The notes: generated from the sequence alone by a model not told the origin. A DNA stretch of 64,000 nucleotides from Peristeroidobacter soli (GCF_004138485.1 NZ_RYEV01000006.1:372001-436000), one strand, 5' to 3'. Counted from the first letter of the stretch, positions 8,894 to 18,283 are shown. Numbers and translations are program-made.

Positions 8894-10669
8894 GTGAATT
8901 TGAAGTCGACGCTCGTGTTTTCGCTCATGCTGAGCGCGTTCGCCACGGCGGGTGTGCGAGCCGATCAGCCGGCGCAGTCCGACTCCGAGAAGGTCAAATT
9001 TCAGTGGGGCGTGAAGATCCCCCTGCGCGACGGCGTGAAGTTGAACGCCACGGTCTACACGCCCAAGGATCAGAAAGAACCCGCTCCCTGCGTGTTCACG
9101 CTGACGCCGTACATCGCGCAGAGCTATCACGATCGCGGCGTGTATTTCGCCGCTCACGGTTACCCGTTCCTGACTGTCGACGTTCGCGGTCGAGGCAATT
9201 CAGAAGGCGAATTCCGGCCGCTGATCCAGGAAGCGCACGACGGCCACGACGTCGTCGAATGGCTCGCGCAACAGCCCTATTGCAACGGCAAGGTCACGAT
9301 GTGGGGCGGCTCGTATGCGGGTTACGACCAGTGGGTGACGGCCAAGGAATTTCCGCCGCACCTGGCGACCATCGTGCCGGTGGCTTCGCCGCATGTCGGC
9401 ACTGACTTCCCCATGCGCGGCAACATCGCCGCTCCTTATCTGATGCAATGGCTGACCTTCACCAGCGGCAAGGCATCGCAGGCCAACATCTTCGGGGACG
9501 CGGAGTTCTGGGGCACGGTGAACCGTCAGTGGTACGAGTCGGGCACGCCGTTCAAGAATCTGGATACGATGCTCGGCAATCCTTCCAAGACGTTCCAGGA
9601 ATGGGTCGCGCATCCGCAGATCGACGGCTACTGGGATTCATACAACCCGACGGCCGAGCAGTACTCGAAGCTGTCGCTGCCGATCCTGACCATCACGGGC
9701 AGCTACGACGGCGATCAACCCGGTGCGATCGAGCACTACCGTCAGCATATGAAGCACGGCAGCGCTGAGGCGAAGGCGCAGCACTATCTGGTGATCGGTC
9801 CCTGGGATCACGCCGGTACTCGCACGCCGCAGGCGGAGTTCGGCGGCATGAAGTTCGGACCGGCGAGCCTGGTCGATCTGCCGAAGCTGCATCTGGATTG
9901 GTATGGCTGGACCATGCAGGGTGGCAAGAAGCCGGAATTTCTGCAGAAACGCGTGGCCTACTACGTGATGGACGCGGACCAGTGGCGTTACGCCGATACG
10001 CTCGAGGCCGTCACCTCGGAATCGCGCTCTTACTTCCTGGACTCGAACGGCGGTGCCGCCGACGTGCTGGCGTCCGGCTCGCTCGGCACCTCGCCGGGCA
10101 AGGGCAAGCCCGATCAATATGTCTACGATCCACGGGATTTGAGCATCGCCGAGGTCGAGCGCGGCCTGGATCCTTCCTCGCTCACCGATCAGCGTCCGAT
10201 CTACGCCCAGCAAGGCAAGGTGCTCGTGTATCACACGGCGCCATTCGAACGTGATACGGAGCTCAGCGGCTTCTTCAAGCTGTCGGCCTGGCTGGCCATC
10301 GATCAGCCCGACACCGATTTCGTGGTCTCCGTCTACGAGATCCGCCCGGACGCGACCTCTGTCCTGCTGACCAACGATCAGCAGCGCGCCCGCTATCGGC
10401 AGAGCGAGCGCCAAGCCAGGCTGGTCACGACTCGCGAGCCGCTCAAATATGAGTTCGACAGCTTCATGTTCACCTCGCGCATGGTCCGCAAGGGCAGCCG
10501 GCTGCGTCTGGTCATCGGCCCGGCCAACTCGACGTACAGCCAGAAGAATTACAACAGCGGCGGCGATGTTTCCTCCGAGACGCTGCAAGACGCTCGCCCC
10601 GTCACCGTGAAGCTGTATCACGACAAATCGCGCCCGAGCACACTGTTCGTGCCGATTGGCCAGCGCTGA
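8894..10669 (+). CDS. CocE/NonD (X-Pro dipeptidyl-peptidase S15) family hydrolase
   Basis: 591 residues with an N-terminal signal peptide (ending near VRADQ). An alpha/beta-hydrolase core carries the nucleophile in WGGSYAGYDQW and the acid in GSYDGDQPG. The His lies in GPWDHAGT. A C-terminal jelly-roll domain (from about residue 400, DTELSGFFKLSAWLAID) is typical of CocE/glutaryl-7-ACA acylase relatives. It cleaves esters or amides; the substrate is not predictable. A similar enzyme is at 52136-54049. A ParA gene follows after 38 bp but functional linkage is doubtful. Confidence 0.92.
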   Translation: MNLKSTLVFSLMLSAFATAGVRADQPAQSDSEKVKFQWGVKIPLRDGVKLNATVYTPKDQKEPAPCVFTLTPYIAQSYHDRGVYFAAHGYPFLTVDVRGRGNSEGEFRPLIQEAHDGHDVVEWLAQQPYCNGKVTMWGGSYAGYDQWVTAKEFPPHLATIVPVASPHVGTDFPMRGNIAAPYLMQWLTFTSGKASQANIFGDAEFWGTVNRQWYESGTPFKNLDTMLGNPSKTFQEWVAHPQIDGYWDSYNPTAEQYSKLSLPILTITGSYDGDQPGAIEHYRQHMKHGSAEAKAQHYLVIGPWDHAGTRTPQAEFGGMKFGPASLVDLPKLHLDWYGWTMQGGKKPEFLQKRVAYYVMDADQWRYADTLEAVTSESRSYFLDSNGGAADVLASGSLGTSPGKGKPDQYVYDPRDLSIAEVERGLDPSSLTDQRPIYAQQGKVLVYHTAPFERDTELSGFFKLSAWLAIDQPDTDFVVSVYEIRPDATSVLLTNDQQRARYRQSERQARLVTTREPLKYEFDSFMFTSRMVRKGSRLRLVIGPANSTYSQKNYNSGGDVSSETLQDARPVTVKLYHDKSRPSTLFVPIGQR

Positions 10670-10707
10670 TGACCCGGTGACCGCGATGGCGCATCATTCC
10701 GCCCGGG

Positions 10708-11514
10708 ATGAAAATCATCGCGGTCACCAACATCAAGGGCGGCGTGGGCAAGACCACCACGGCCGTCAATCTGGCGTTCCTGAGCGCGGCGGCCGGCTTT
10801 GCCACGGTGCTGTGGGATCTCGATCCGCAGGGGGCGGCCACATACATCCTCCGGGCTGAGGCCGGCGAGGGCGCGACGGCGAAGAAACTGGTGGCGGGCA
10901 AGCGTGAGCTGCCCGAGCTGCTGGTGCCGTCATCCTATGAGCGGCTCGACGTCATTCCCGCTCATTTCTCCTATCGTAATTTCGATGTTCACCTCAGCAC
11001 CCGGAAGCGGCCGACGGAACGGCTGCTGCGTATGAGCGGTCCGCTGAGCGAGAAGTACGACGCGTTGTTTCTGGATTGCCCGCCCGGCATTTCGTTGCTG
11101 TCCGAGAACGTGCTCCGGGCCGCGGATGCGGTGGTGGTGCCGATGCTGCCGACGCCGCTGTCGGTGCGCATGCTGTCGCAGCTCAATGAGTTCATCGGCG
11201 ACCAGGGCTGGACCGACATTGCCGTCCTGCCGTTCTTCTCGATGGTGGATCGGCGCAAGGGGCTGCATCAGACCGTGATCGCAAGCACGCGCGAACAGTA
11301 CCCCTCGATCCTCGGTTCCGAAATCAAATACGCCAGTGAGATCGAACGCATGACATTGCGTCGGGCGCCGCTGCCAGCCTATGCACCAAAAAGCGCCGAG
11401 GGTCAGGCGTACTCGGCGCTGTGGGACGAAATCGTCGCCCGGATTGGAATGAGAGTGCGGTCGGATGAGCCCGTCGGGGTTGACGATTCCGTGGCGCCAT
11501 TCATGATTTCCTAG
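10708..11514 (+). CDS. ParA/MinD-family ATPase, orphan
   Basis: 268-residue cytoplasmic ATPase with the deviant Walker A KGGVGKTTTAVN at residues 9-20, Walker A' WDLDPQG and Walker B FLDCPPG. The family positions chromosomes, plasmids or protein complexes through ATP-dependent dimerisation on DNA. No ParB or centromere-like repeat is seen beside it, so chromosome partitioning by the usual pair is unlikely; a stand-alone ParA positioning another cargo is the alternative. Its start has only a weak ribosome site (GCCCGGG just before ATG). Flanking genes give no hint of cargo. Confidence 0.88.
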   Translation: MKIIAVTNIKGGVGKTTTAVNLAFLSAAAGFATVLWDLDPQGAATYILRAEAGEGATAKKLVAGKRELPELLVPSSYERLDVIPAHFSYRNFDVHLSTRKRPTERLLRMSGPLSEKYDALFLDCPPGISLLSENVLRAADAVVVPMLPTPLSVRMLSQLNEFIGDQGWTDIAVLPFFSMVDRRKGLHQTVIASTREQYPSILGSEIKYASEIERMTLRRAPLPAYAPKSAEGQAYSALWDEIVARIGMRVRSDEPVGVDDSVAPFMIS

Positions 11515-11594
11515 CGCGGCACTCATGACCGGCGCGGACTTTATCGTCCCGCGCATTTGGCCGAAGCTGCCACCCTCGTTATCTGGAGGCGACC

Positions 11595-12455
11595 ATGGCT
11601 ACCTTGACTGCGGCCCGCTCGGGCACTTTTCGAATCGGCGGCGAGCTCGAAGTTCATCGCCTGGGCTTCGGCGCGATGCGCATCACTGGCCAGGGCATCT
11701 GGGGCCCGCCGGCGGACAAGGCCGAATCGCTGCGCGTGTTGAAGCGCTTACCCGAGCTGGGCGTGAATTTCATCGACACAGCGGATTCATACGGCCCCGA
11801 TGTGTCCGAACAGCTATTGCGCGAGGCATTGCATCCCTACAAGGGATTGGTCGTCGCGACCAAAGGCGGCCTGACGCGCCCCGGACCGGATGAATGGGTG
11901 CCGAATGGCCGGCCGGAGTATCTGATCAAGCAGGCGCATGCCAGCCTGAAGAAGCTCGGCGTGGAGCGCATCGATCTGTGGCAGCTCCATCGTATCGACC
12001 CGAACGTGCCGCGGGCCGATCAGTTCGGAGCGGTCAAACAGTTGCTCGACGAAGGCGTGATCCGGTTCGCCGGCTTGAGCGAGGTCAGCGTCGATGACGT
12101 CAAAGCGGCGTCCAAGGTGTTCCCGGTCGCGACGGTGCAGAACATGTACAACCTGGCGAATCGTGGCGCCGAAGAGGTTCTGAACTACTGCGAGCAGCAG
12201 GGCATCGGCTTCATTCCCTGGTATCCGCTCGCCGCGGGTGAGCTTGCACGGCCCGGTTCCGTGCTCGACAAGATCGCCAAGGAGCACAAGGTCGCGCCGA
12301 GCCAGATCGCGCTCGCGTGGATTCTCAAACGCAGCCCGGTGATGTTGCCGATCCCGGGCACCTCGAAGGTGAAGCACCTCGAAGAGAACGTCGCGGCGGT
12401 CCAGATCGAGCTGTCGGACAGCGAGTTCGCGACGCTGAACAAACTCAGGGCGTAG
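11595..12455 (+). CDS. Aldo/keto reductase
   Basis: 286-residue NADPH-dependent TIM-barrel reductase. The tetrad is visible: Asp and Tyr in FIDTADSYG, Lys in VVATKGGL and His in LWQLHRID. The C-terminal cofactor-binding stretch [18 protein letters not shown] is typical of the branch related to E. coli YdbC. The ATG at 11595 follows CTGGAGGCGACC. The 3' end overlaps the convergent DUF2238 gene by 11 bp. The substrate is a generic carbonyl compound; no context narrows it. Confidence 0.92.
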   Translation: MATLTAARSGTFRIGGELEVHRLGFGAMRITGQGIWGPPADKAESLRVLKRLPELGVNFIDTADSYGPDVSEQLLREALHPYKGLVVATKGGLTRPGPDEWVPNGRPEYLIKQAHASLKKLGVERIDLWQLHRIDPNVPRADQFGAVKQLLDEGVIRFAGLSEVSVDDVKAASKVFPVATVQNMYNLANRGAEEVLNYCEQQGIGFIPWYPLAAGELARPGSVLDKIAKEHKVAPSQIALAWILKRSPVMLPIPGTSKVKHLEENVAAVQIELSDSEFATLNKLRA

Positions 12456-13164
12456 CTTCTTTGCGCATCCGCGCAATCGCGACTTCGCCGAGGGGCTCGT
12501 TGCTTCGAATACGGAAGCTGTCGGCCCACTCGCGGGCGAAGTCGCGTTGGTAGACGATGTTGATGCAGGCGGTCACGATCATGGTGATCAGCGCGCCGAG
12601 CGATGCGAGCGCCATGTCCTTGTGCGCGTCCCAGACATCGCCTTGCGTGCCGAGGTAGGCCATGCCGAGATCGCCGCCGAAGAAGGCGGCCGCGCCCCAT
12701 TCGATCAGCTCATAGAGCATGGACGTCGACATCGTCAGGTCGAGCGGCAGGAAGTAACCCCAGAAGCCGCGCACCGCGACCACGCGGAGGAACACCTCGC
12801 GGATGGGGTAGGCGAGCAGCAATCCGTAACTGAAGTGAACGACCCGGTCGAAGTTGTTGCGTTCCCAGCCGAACAGCTCATTGATCGAGAACCCGAACCA
12901 GTGCCGGGCCGCCTGATCGTAGGGGACTTCGGCGTAGGTGTAGTGCGCGCCGATCGTATGCAGGCAGAGGAACACGAACAGGGCCGTGTACGAGACGCTG
13001 GATAGCGGGAAGACGCGCGACGTTGCCAAGATGCCCGCGGCGCCCAACAGTAACAGCACGTTTTCGAGCAGCCAGTCCGACCGGTACAGGGGAGCGATGG
13101 CGAGCGCGACCCACAGCGCGGCGAAGGCCGCGACCAAAGTCAGCAGATAAGCTCGACGCGTCAC
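12445..13164 (-). CDS. DUF2238 (YjdF-type) integral membrane protein
   Basis: 239-residue protein with about six hydrophobic segments. The GTG start at 13164 was chosen because it has GGAG 7 nt upstream and places the first membrane span right after RRAY; the longer frame to 13236 adds a charged, implausible head. Conserved-looking motifs are [26 protein letters not shown] and YELIEWGAA, which characterise DUF2238. The biochemical function of this family is unknown to me. It converges on the aldo/keto reductase with an 11-bp overlap. Confidence 0.85.
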   Translation of the reverse strand: MTRRAYLLTLVAAFAALWVALAIAPLYRSDWLLENVLLLLGAAGILATSRVFPLSSVSYTALFVFLCLHTIGAHYTYAEVPYDQAARHWFGFSINELFGWERNNFDRVVHFSYGLLLAYPIREVFLRVVAVRGFWGYFLPLDLTMSTSMLYELIEWGAAAFFGGDLGMAYLGTQGDVWDAHKDMALASLGALITMIVTACINIVYQRDFAREWADSFRIRSNEPLGEVAIARMRKEATP

Positions 13165-13395
13165 TCGGAGTCTCCAATTCCAGATGCGCGCGAATGTACC
13201 CCGGCGAATGCCGCACAGCCAGCGCGCACTCGGCATCCCCGTAGCGGGGCGCAGATTGTGAGCACCATCACTTCAATAATGGGTGCGGCGACATTATGTT
13301 CTGGGTCATCCGGCCGATGAACAAACAACGGGGGTAACCCCGGGCCCCTGGGCGGTCGGGCTGAGACCTGGATCACTTTTTTTCGGGACAGAGCG
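13165..13395. other. Divergent intergenic region with two GC hairpins
   Basis: 231 bp between DUF2238 and mltB. It holds a CCCCGTAGCGGGG hairpin (13237-13249) and CGGGGGTAACCCCG (13330-13343). Neither is followed by a T-run directly; a T-run occurs at 13377-13383, close to the mltB start. No small gene with a convincing ribosome site was found. Confidence 0.4.
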
Positions 13396-14412
13396 ATGAG
13401 ATTGCGTTGCGCCGGTGCGGTTCTGTTGGCTCTCGTGTGTGCTCAGTCGGCGAATGCCAGCACGGGCTATCTGGCCCGTCCGGAAGTGCGCCAGTTCATC
13501 GAGGCCATGGAGGCCGAGCATGGCCTGGAAGCCGCCGAGCTCGAGCGCGTGATTGGCGCTGCTCAGTATCAGCCGGTCGTGTCGCGTCTGATCGGTCCGG
13601 AGCGGCCGGCCAGCGCCACGCCGCCGGTGCGTTCCTATCCGAAGTATCGGGCCAAGTTTCTGACCAGGTCGCGAATCGCGGCGGGCGCCCGGTTCTGGGA
13701 CATTCATGAAGCGGACCTGCGTCGTGCGCAGGCCGAGTACGGCGTTCCTCCGGAAGTGATTCTGGGCATTCTCGGCGTCGAGACCGCGTTCGGACAGAAC
13801 ACCGGTTCGTTCCGGGTCGTCGATTCGCTGACGACCATCGCGTTCGACGGGCCGCGCCGTCAGGAGTATTTCCGCGATGAGCTGAAGGAACTGCTGCTCA
13901 TGGCCCGCGACCTGAACATCGATCCACTGACCATCAAGGGTTCGTACGCCGGCGCCATGGGGCTGCCGCAGTTCATGCCGTCGAGCATCCGCAAGTACGC
14001 GGTGGACTTCGATGGCGACGGTGTCATCGACCTCTCCGGCAGCACGTCCGACGCGATCGGCAGCATCGCCGCCTATCTCAAATCGTTTGGTTGGGCGGAT
14101 GGCGAGCCGGCGTTGGTGCCGGTGCATTTGCCGCCGCACAGCGCCGCCGATCTGGTGACCGGCCTCGAACGCACGCACGAGGTTGCGGCGTTGAGGGAGA
14201 TGGGCGTCAGATTCTCGGTCAAGCGTCTGCCTGAGGGCATGTGCTCGGTGGTCGAGCTGCCCACGCCGGGCAAGCCGTCGCGATACATGGCGGGCTTCGG
14301 CAATTTCGAAGCCGTCACCCGTTACAACCGTTCGACGTTCTACGCCACGGCGGTTCTCGATCTCGCCAGTGCGATCCGCGAGGCTCGCAATCAGGTGACC
14401 GCGAGCCGCTAG
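13396..14412 (+). CDS. mltB: Lytic murein transglycosylase B-type
   Basis: Cleaves the MurNAc-GlcNAc bond of peptidoglycan in the periplasm with formation of an anhydro product. 338 residues, signal peptide ending near ANAS. The catalytic Glu is in ILGVETAFGQNTG near residue 135, followed by the family signatures YAGAMGLPQFMPSS and AVDFDGDGVIDL. No lipobox is seen, so it is a soluble periplasmic form (closer to the SltB type than to lipoprotein MltB). The 3' end overlaps the convergent glycoside-hydrolase remnant by 4 bp. Confidence 0.92.
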   Translation: MRLRCAGAVLLALVCAQSANASTGYLARPEVRQFIEAMEAEHGLEAAELERVIGAAQYQPVVSRLIGPERPASATPPVRSYPKYRAKFLTRSRIAAGARFWDIHEADLRRAQAEYGVPPEVILGILGVETAFGQNTGSFRVVDSLTTIAFDGPRRQEYFRDELKELLLMARDLNIDPLTIKGSYAGAMGLPQFMPSSIRKYAVDFDGDGVIDLSGSTSDAIGSIAAYLKSFGWADGEPALVPVHLPPHSAADLVTGLERTHEVAALREMGVRFSVKRLPEGMCSVVELPTPGKPSRYMAGFGNFEAVTRYNRSTFYATAVLDLASAIREARNQVTASR

Positions 14413-14757
14413 TGAGATGGCGCCTTGCCGAACTGCACGCCGCCGTCGTGAAAGGCGATGTCCGGTTGCGAACGAAGCAGGGCGATCATCTCGGCGCCAG
14501 CCAGGAATACTGGCCCATAACCGTGCGCGGCCGGTACGTGCACCGGGCGATACATATAAAACATCGGGTCCCAGCCCATGCCCGTGCCCACGCAGGTGCC
14601 TTCCACCTGACCTTTCTGGTTCACTCGGGTCGTGACGGCATTCCAACCGAGTGACACGGCCGGCCCGAAAGCGCGCGGATCGAGCCAACCCCGATTGATT
14701 CCGCGAACCAAGGCGAAGACGAACATCGCGCTCGCCGAGGTCTCTTCATACGACTCG
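14409..14757 (-). pseudogene. C-terminal remnant of a GH88/GH105 unsaturated glycuronyl hydrolase
   Basis: The minus frame reads [19 protein letters not shown], then GTCVGTGMGWDPMFYMYRP, then HGYGPVFLAGAEMIALL. These are the C-terminal landmarks of GH88/GH105 enzymes, which remove unsaturated uronic acids from pectin or glycosaminoglycan fragments. Homology stops at about 14757. Further upstream the frame stays open but reads unrelated sequence and runs into the start of the opposite GH106 fragment. Roughly 115 of an expected 350-400 residues remain, without the catalytic Asp region, so it is not functional. Family assignment is from memory of these motifs. Confidence 0.7.
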
Positions 14758-14821
14758 CGGCATGCGCTCGATAGAGGTGTCGCGCGCGTCGATAATCTCA
14801 GGGCTGTTCAGGGGAGGACGC

Positions 14822-15078
14822 GTGAAGCGTATAACAATCCTGTTCGTCGGGCTGTTCTGCAATGTTTGCTGCGCGCAGGACGGCGCCGATTCCGCTTCGC
14901 TCCGGCGACGATTTCAACAGCCGGCCGGCGATGCCCGATGATGCGTTGGTGGTGGTTCGGGCCGGCGGTCACGCCCGTGGAGCTGGATCGTGAAATTGCC
15001 GCGATGAAAGCCGGTGGCTTCGGTGGTTTCGAAGTGCAGCCGGTGCGGCTGGTGCAGGCTACGGATTCGGTAAAATAG
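14822..15078 (+). pseudogene. Frameshifted N-terminal remnant of a GH106-like alpha-L-rhamnosidase
   Basis: A GTG start at 14822 gives a signal peptide ([20 protein letters not shown]) and then [14 protein letters not shown] before a TGA at 14937-14939. The homologous frame continues exactly there in a second frame as [20 protein letters not shown] then [11 protein letters not shown], the N-terminal hallmark of large GH106-like rhamnosidases. One missing base at about 14937 explains the shift. The second frame ends at 15078 after only about 45 residues, whereas the family is usually near 1000. Together with the neighbouring GH88 piece this is a deletion relic of a pectin/rhamnogalacturonan locus. 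Confidence 0.7.
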
Positions 15079-15236
15079 CGAAGCACTGACGTTTCCAAAA
15101 TCCGCCACAATCCAGCGAAAAAGTTGCGGATTCCGGACACCTAATACCTCCGTCGCGCGCGACGTTGGTAATTCTCACCTTACTCTCGGTCTCAAACAGC
15201 GGCGGCACAGCGGGCCGACACGCCAGGGAGACCGAC

Positions 15237-16484
15237 TTGAAAGTTCTGGCCATTGCCGAGCATTTTCCGAGCCCCTACAAGGCTTATCACTATGTCCAAT
15301 TCGAGCGTTTCCTGAGGGACGGTCACGAGCTGGAGCTCTACGCCTTTGGCCAGCATGCAGGCGGCGTCGGTACCGGCGGGGAAGAGCCTGCCTTTGTGAG
15401 CAAGACGCGTTATCTGCCGGCCACGCTGCGCGATGCGCCGAAGTTCCTGGGGAAATTTCTGGGTGGCATGTGCCGGCATCCATTTCAGGCGGTGCGCGGC
15501 TTTGCTCATCCGGCGCCGTTCAAACATCGGTGGCTCAATCTGATTCGCGCCGTGCTGCTCCCGGCGCAGGCGCCGGATGTTTGTATCGTTCACAACTTGC
15601 GCGCCGCCATCAACGTTCAGTTCCTGAAGAGCATCTATCCGGAGGCCGCGATCACGATGCACTACCACGGCGGTGAGCTGCCCGGCGTGCCGGTGCCGCC
15701 GGCGGTGCTGGTGCGAAGTGCATTCAACAGCTTCGACGTCGTGTTCACGAATACCCAGAGCTCGCTTCAGCATGCGATCAGTCGTGGGCAGTCGCCGGAG
15801 CGGGTCGTGATTTCACAGGTGGGATTCGACATCGAGACGTTTCCCGATCCGCAGCCTCGCGTCTATCGGCGCGAGGGAAAGCTCAATGTGCTCATGGTCG
15901 GCCGGTTGAGTGAGGAAAAAGGGTTTCTGTTCGGGCTGCAGGCATTGCAGGCGCTGGTCGCGGAAGGGCAGAACATCGTGATGCGCGTTGCCGGTGATGG
16001 TCCCGAACGCGAGCGGCTCACGAACTTCATCGCTCAACATGGCCTGGAGCGTCACGTCGAGATGCTTGGGCGAGCCGATCAGCATCAGCTGAAGCGGCTT
16101 TATAGCGAGGCGGATGTGTTCCTGTTGCCGAGCGTCCCGCGTAATACCTGGGAGGAGAACCAGGCGTGCGTCGTGCAGGAGGCGTTGTTCATGCGAGCCA
16201 TTGCGGCGGTGAGTCGCACCGGCGGCGTTTGCGAGTCGACGGCACCGATCATGCGGCCCTACAGCTTCGATCCCGGCAGCGTGGACGGCATCGTCGCGAG
16301 TCTACGCACGTTGTCGAGAACGCCCGAGGATCAGCTGCAATCGTTGGGAGCACAGGGTCGTGCGTTCGTCGCAGCCCGCTATGACATTCGCAGGCTCAAT
16401 CGCGAACTGCTCGATACCGCGCTGGCGTCACGCAAAGCAATCGTCGCTGACATCGAGGACTGTGCGGTCGACGGGGTCGAGTAA
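15237..16484 (+). CDS. Glycosyltransferase family 4 (GT-B)
   Basis: 415 residues. The TTG at 15237 is preferred: AGGGAG lies 7 nt upstream and the protein then begins directly with LKVLAIAEHFPSPYKAYH, the first Rossmann strand. An ATG at 15165 would add 24 residues without homology-like features. The donor-binding half shows MVGRLSEEKGFLFG, VAGDGPERERL and an EX7E motif (EENQACVVQE) used by retaining GT4 enzymes. It transfers a sugar from a nucleotide donor, possibly for cell-surface polysaccharide. It stands alone beside glycoside-hydrolase debris and converges on the acyl-CoA dehydrogenase with a 57-bp overlap. Confidence 0.88.
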   Translation: MKVLAIAEHFPSPYKAYHYVQFERFLRDGHELELYAFGQHAGGVGTGGEEPAFVSKTRYLPATLRDAPKFLGKFLGGMCRHPFQAVRGFAHPAPFKHRWLNLIRAVLLPAQAPDVCIVHNLRAAINVQFLKSIYPEAAITMHYHGGELPGVPVPPAVLVRSAFNSFDVVFTNTQSSLQHAISRGQSPERVVISQVGFDIETFPDPQPRVYRREGKLNVLMVGRLSEEKGFLFGLQALQALVAEGQNIVMRVAGDGPERERLTNFIAQHGLERHVEMLGRADQHQLKRLYSEADVFLLPSVPRNTWEENQACVVQEALFMRAIAAVSRTGGVCESTAPIMRPYSFDPGSVDGIVASLRTLSRTPEDQLQSLGAQGRAFVAARYDIRRLNRELLDTALASRKAIVADIEDCAVDGVE

Positions 16485-18245
16485 GCCCAGCCATCGGTCG
16501 ATGCGCGGCAGCTCCCATCTGTAGAAGTACCGGCACGCGGTCAACTTGCCCCGATAGAACGCAGCGTCCGGTCCATCGATCCCGCGTGCCGCAGTCACAG
16601 CCTGATCGAGCCAGAGCCACGCGACGACGACATGCCCGAAGGCATCGAGGTAGCAAGAGGCATTCGCGAGCCGAAGTGTGGCATCGGGAATGGATCGAAG
16701 GCTCATCGTGGTCTCGAGCACGCGCGACCAGGCCGCGCGTAGTGCGGCGGCTTCTGCCGTGAGTTCTGGAATAGCAGCGGCGCGTTCCGCCGAGCGCTCG
16801 ATGCGCTTGCTGAGATCGGCCAGGGCCAGACCATCGGCGCTGCCGACCTTGCGGCCGAGCAGGTCGATGGCCTGAATGCCGAACGTTCCCTCATGAATCG
16901 GGTTCAGGCGATTGTCGCGATAGAACTGTTCGACATTGAAGTCCTGCGTGTAGCCATACCCGCCGTGAATCTGGATCGCGAGATCGTTCGCCACTACGCC
17001 CCATTTGGACGGCCAGCTCTTGGACACCGGCGTGAGCAGGTCGAGTAGCTGTCGGGCGCGCTGAGCTTCGTCGGCAGGCGCGGTATTCGTCTCGTCAACG
17101 AGACATGCCGAGAACAACACGAGCGCGAGCGAGCCTTCGACGAATGCCTTCTGCGCGAGCAGCATTCTGCGCACGTCGGCATGATCGATGAGGCGCACCG
17201 GTGCCGATTCCGGATTGCGCTGCGTTGGCAGGCGGCCTTGATGTCGACTGCGAGCGTAATCGACCGAATGCAGATAGCCGGTGTAACCGATTGCCGCCGC
17301 CCCAAGGCCTACGGTGATGCGGGCTTCATTCATCATATGGAACATGTAGGCCAGCCCGCGGCCTTCCTCGCCGATGAGCTCGCCGACGGCTCCCGCCCGA
17401 CCGCCGGGCCGATGCCGGCCTTCGCCAAAGTTCAACAAACAGTTCGAGGTGCCGCGATAGCCCATCTTGTGATTCAAGCCCGCGACCACGACGTCGTTGC
17501 GCTCGCCGAGCTTGTGGTCCGACGCCGGCAAGTGCTTTGGGACTGCAAATAGCGAGATTCCGGCGACCCCGGGGCGGAGCATGCCCCGGTCGTCGGGCAC
17601 CTTGGCGAGCACCAGATGAACGATGTTGTCCGCGAGGTCGTGATCGCCTCCGGAGATCCACATCTTGTTTCCTGTGAGTCGATAGCTGCCATCCGGCTGA
17701 CGTTCCGCGCGCGTCGTGATGTCGGCGAGCGATGAGCCGGCATGCGGCTCCGACAAGCACATGGTGCCAGTCCATCTTCCGTCGAGCATCGGACGGACGA
17801 AACGCCAGATCTGCGACGGCGTGCCATGTGTCAGCAGCAGATTGGCGTTGGCGATCGTGAGAAACGCATACGCCGCGGTGGTGGGGCAGGCAGCGAGGAC
17901 GAACGCGAGGCCGGCGCGTTCCACGACATACGGCAGGCGCATCCCGCCCAATGTTTCTTCCTGACAGGCGGCGAGCAGTCCTGCCCCGGCGAATGCTTGC
18001 AATGCCGAGCGTTGCTCGGGGGCCGATACAACATTTTCGCCGACCAGGCGCGGTGGCTCCCGATCCACTTTCTTGTTGTGAGGTGCGAACTCGGCGTGAG
18101 CGATCTCGGAATAAGTATCGAGCGCCGCGTCGAATGTTTGCCTCGAGTGTTCGGCGAATGCCGGCCGCGCCGTCAGGCTCGTCACGTCGAGCCATTCGAA
18201 CAACAGGAAGTCCAGGTCGCGACGGGACAGGAGCAGGGAGTTCAT
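16428..18245 (-). CDS. Acyl-CoA dehydrogenase, large (FadE5/AidB-like) type
   Basis: FAD-dependent alpha,beta-dehydrogenation of an acyl-CoA, passing electrons to ETF. 605 residues, longer than classic short/medium-chain enzymes, with an extra C-terminal helical domain (about residues 470-605). Landmarks are CLSEPHAGSSLADITT, GNKMWISGGDHD, IQIHGGYGYTQDFNVEQFYRD and NPIHEGTFGIQ, whose Glu is the candidate base. It is transcribed away from the TonB-receptor operon through a shared 129-bp region with the palindrome at 18262-18283. Together with the ligases and the MFE-2-like SDR it supplies most of a beta-oxidation cycle. Confidence 0.92.
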   Translation of the reverse strand: MNSLLLSRRDLDFLLFEWLDVTSLTARPAFAEHSRQTFDAALDTYSEIAHAEFAPHNKKVDREPPRLVGENVVSAPEQRSALQAFAGAGLLAACQEETLGGMRLPYVVERAGLAFVLAACPTTAAYAFLTIANANLLLTHGTPSQIWRFVRPMLDGRWTGTMCLSEPHAGSSLADITTRAERQPDGSYRLTGNKMWISGGDHDLADNIVHLVLAKVPDDRGMLRPGVAGISLFAVPKHLPASDHKLGERNDVVVAGLNHKMGYRGTSNCLLNFGEGRHRPGGRAGAVGELIGEEGRGLAYMFHMMNEARITVGLGAAAIGYTGYLHSVDYARSRHQGRLPTQRNPESAPVRLIDHADVRRMLLAQKAFVEGSLALVLFSACLVDETNTAPADEAQRARQLLDLLTPVSKSWPSKWGVVANDLAIQIHGGYGYTQDFNVEQFYRDNRLNPIHEGTFGIQAIDLLGRKVGSADGLALADLSKRIERSAERAAAIPELTAEAAALRAAWSRVLETTMSLRSIPDATLRLANASCYLDAFGHVVVAWLWLDQAVTAARGIDGPDAAFYRGKLTACRYFYRWELPRIDRWLGLLDPVDRTVLDVSDDCFA

Positions 18246-18261
18246 GAGCTGAAACCTTAAT

Positions 18262-18283
18262 ATTGACTGTCGAGTCAGTCAAT
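18262..18283. promoter_or_regulatory. 22-bp palindrome in divergent promoter, probable TetR operator
   Basis: Perfect 8-bp arms ATTGACTG and CAGTCAAT flank a 6-bp centre (TCGAGT). Each arm carries TTGACT, a good -35 hexamer, on its own strand. The minus-strand copy has TAAGGT after exactly 17 bp (18254-18259) and the plus-strand copy has TAATTC after 17 bp (18286-18291). A single bound dimer could therefore block both the acyl-CoA dehydrogenase and the TonB-receptor operon. The size and symmetry fit TetR-family operators; the natural candidate protein is the regulator at 22365. Binding is inferred. Confidence 0.6.

Noticed and set aside
13330-13385. CTGAGA and CCTGGATC near a GC hairpin, suggesting a TPP riboswitch before mltB
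   Set aside because: The CTGAGA is followed directly by CCTGGATCAC; the required P2-P5 order and the ACCTGATC..GGATAATGCC element are missing, and mltB is not a thiamine gene.
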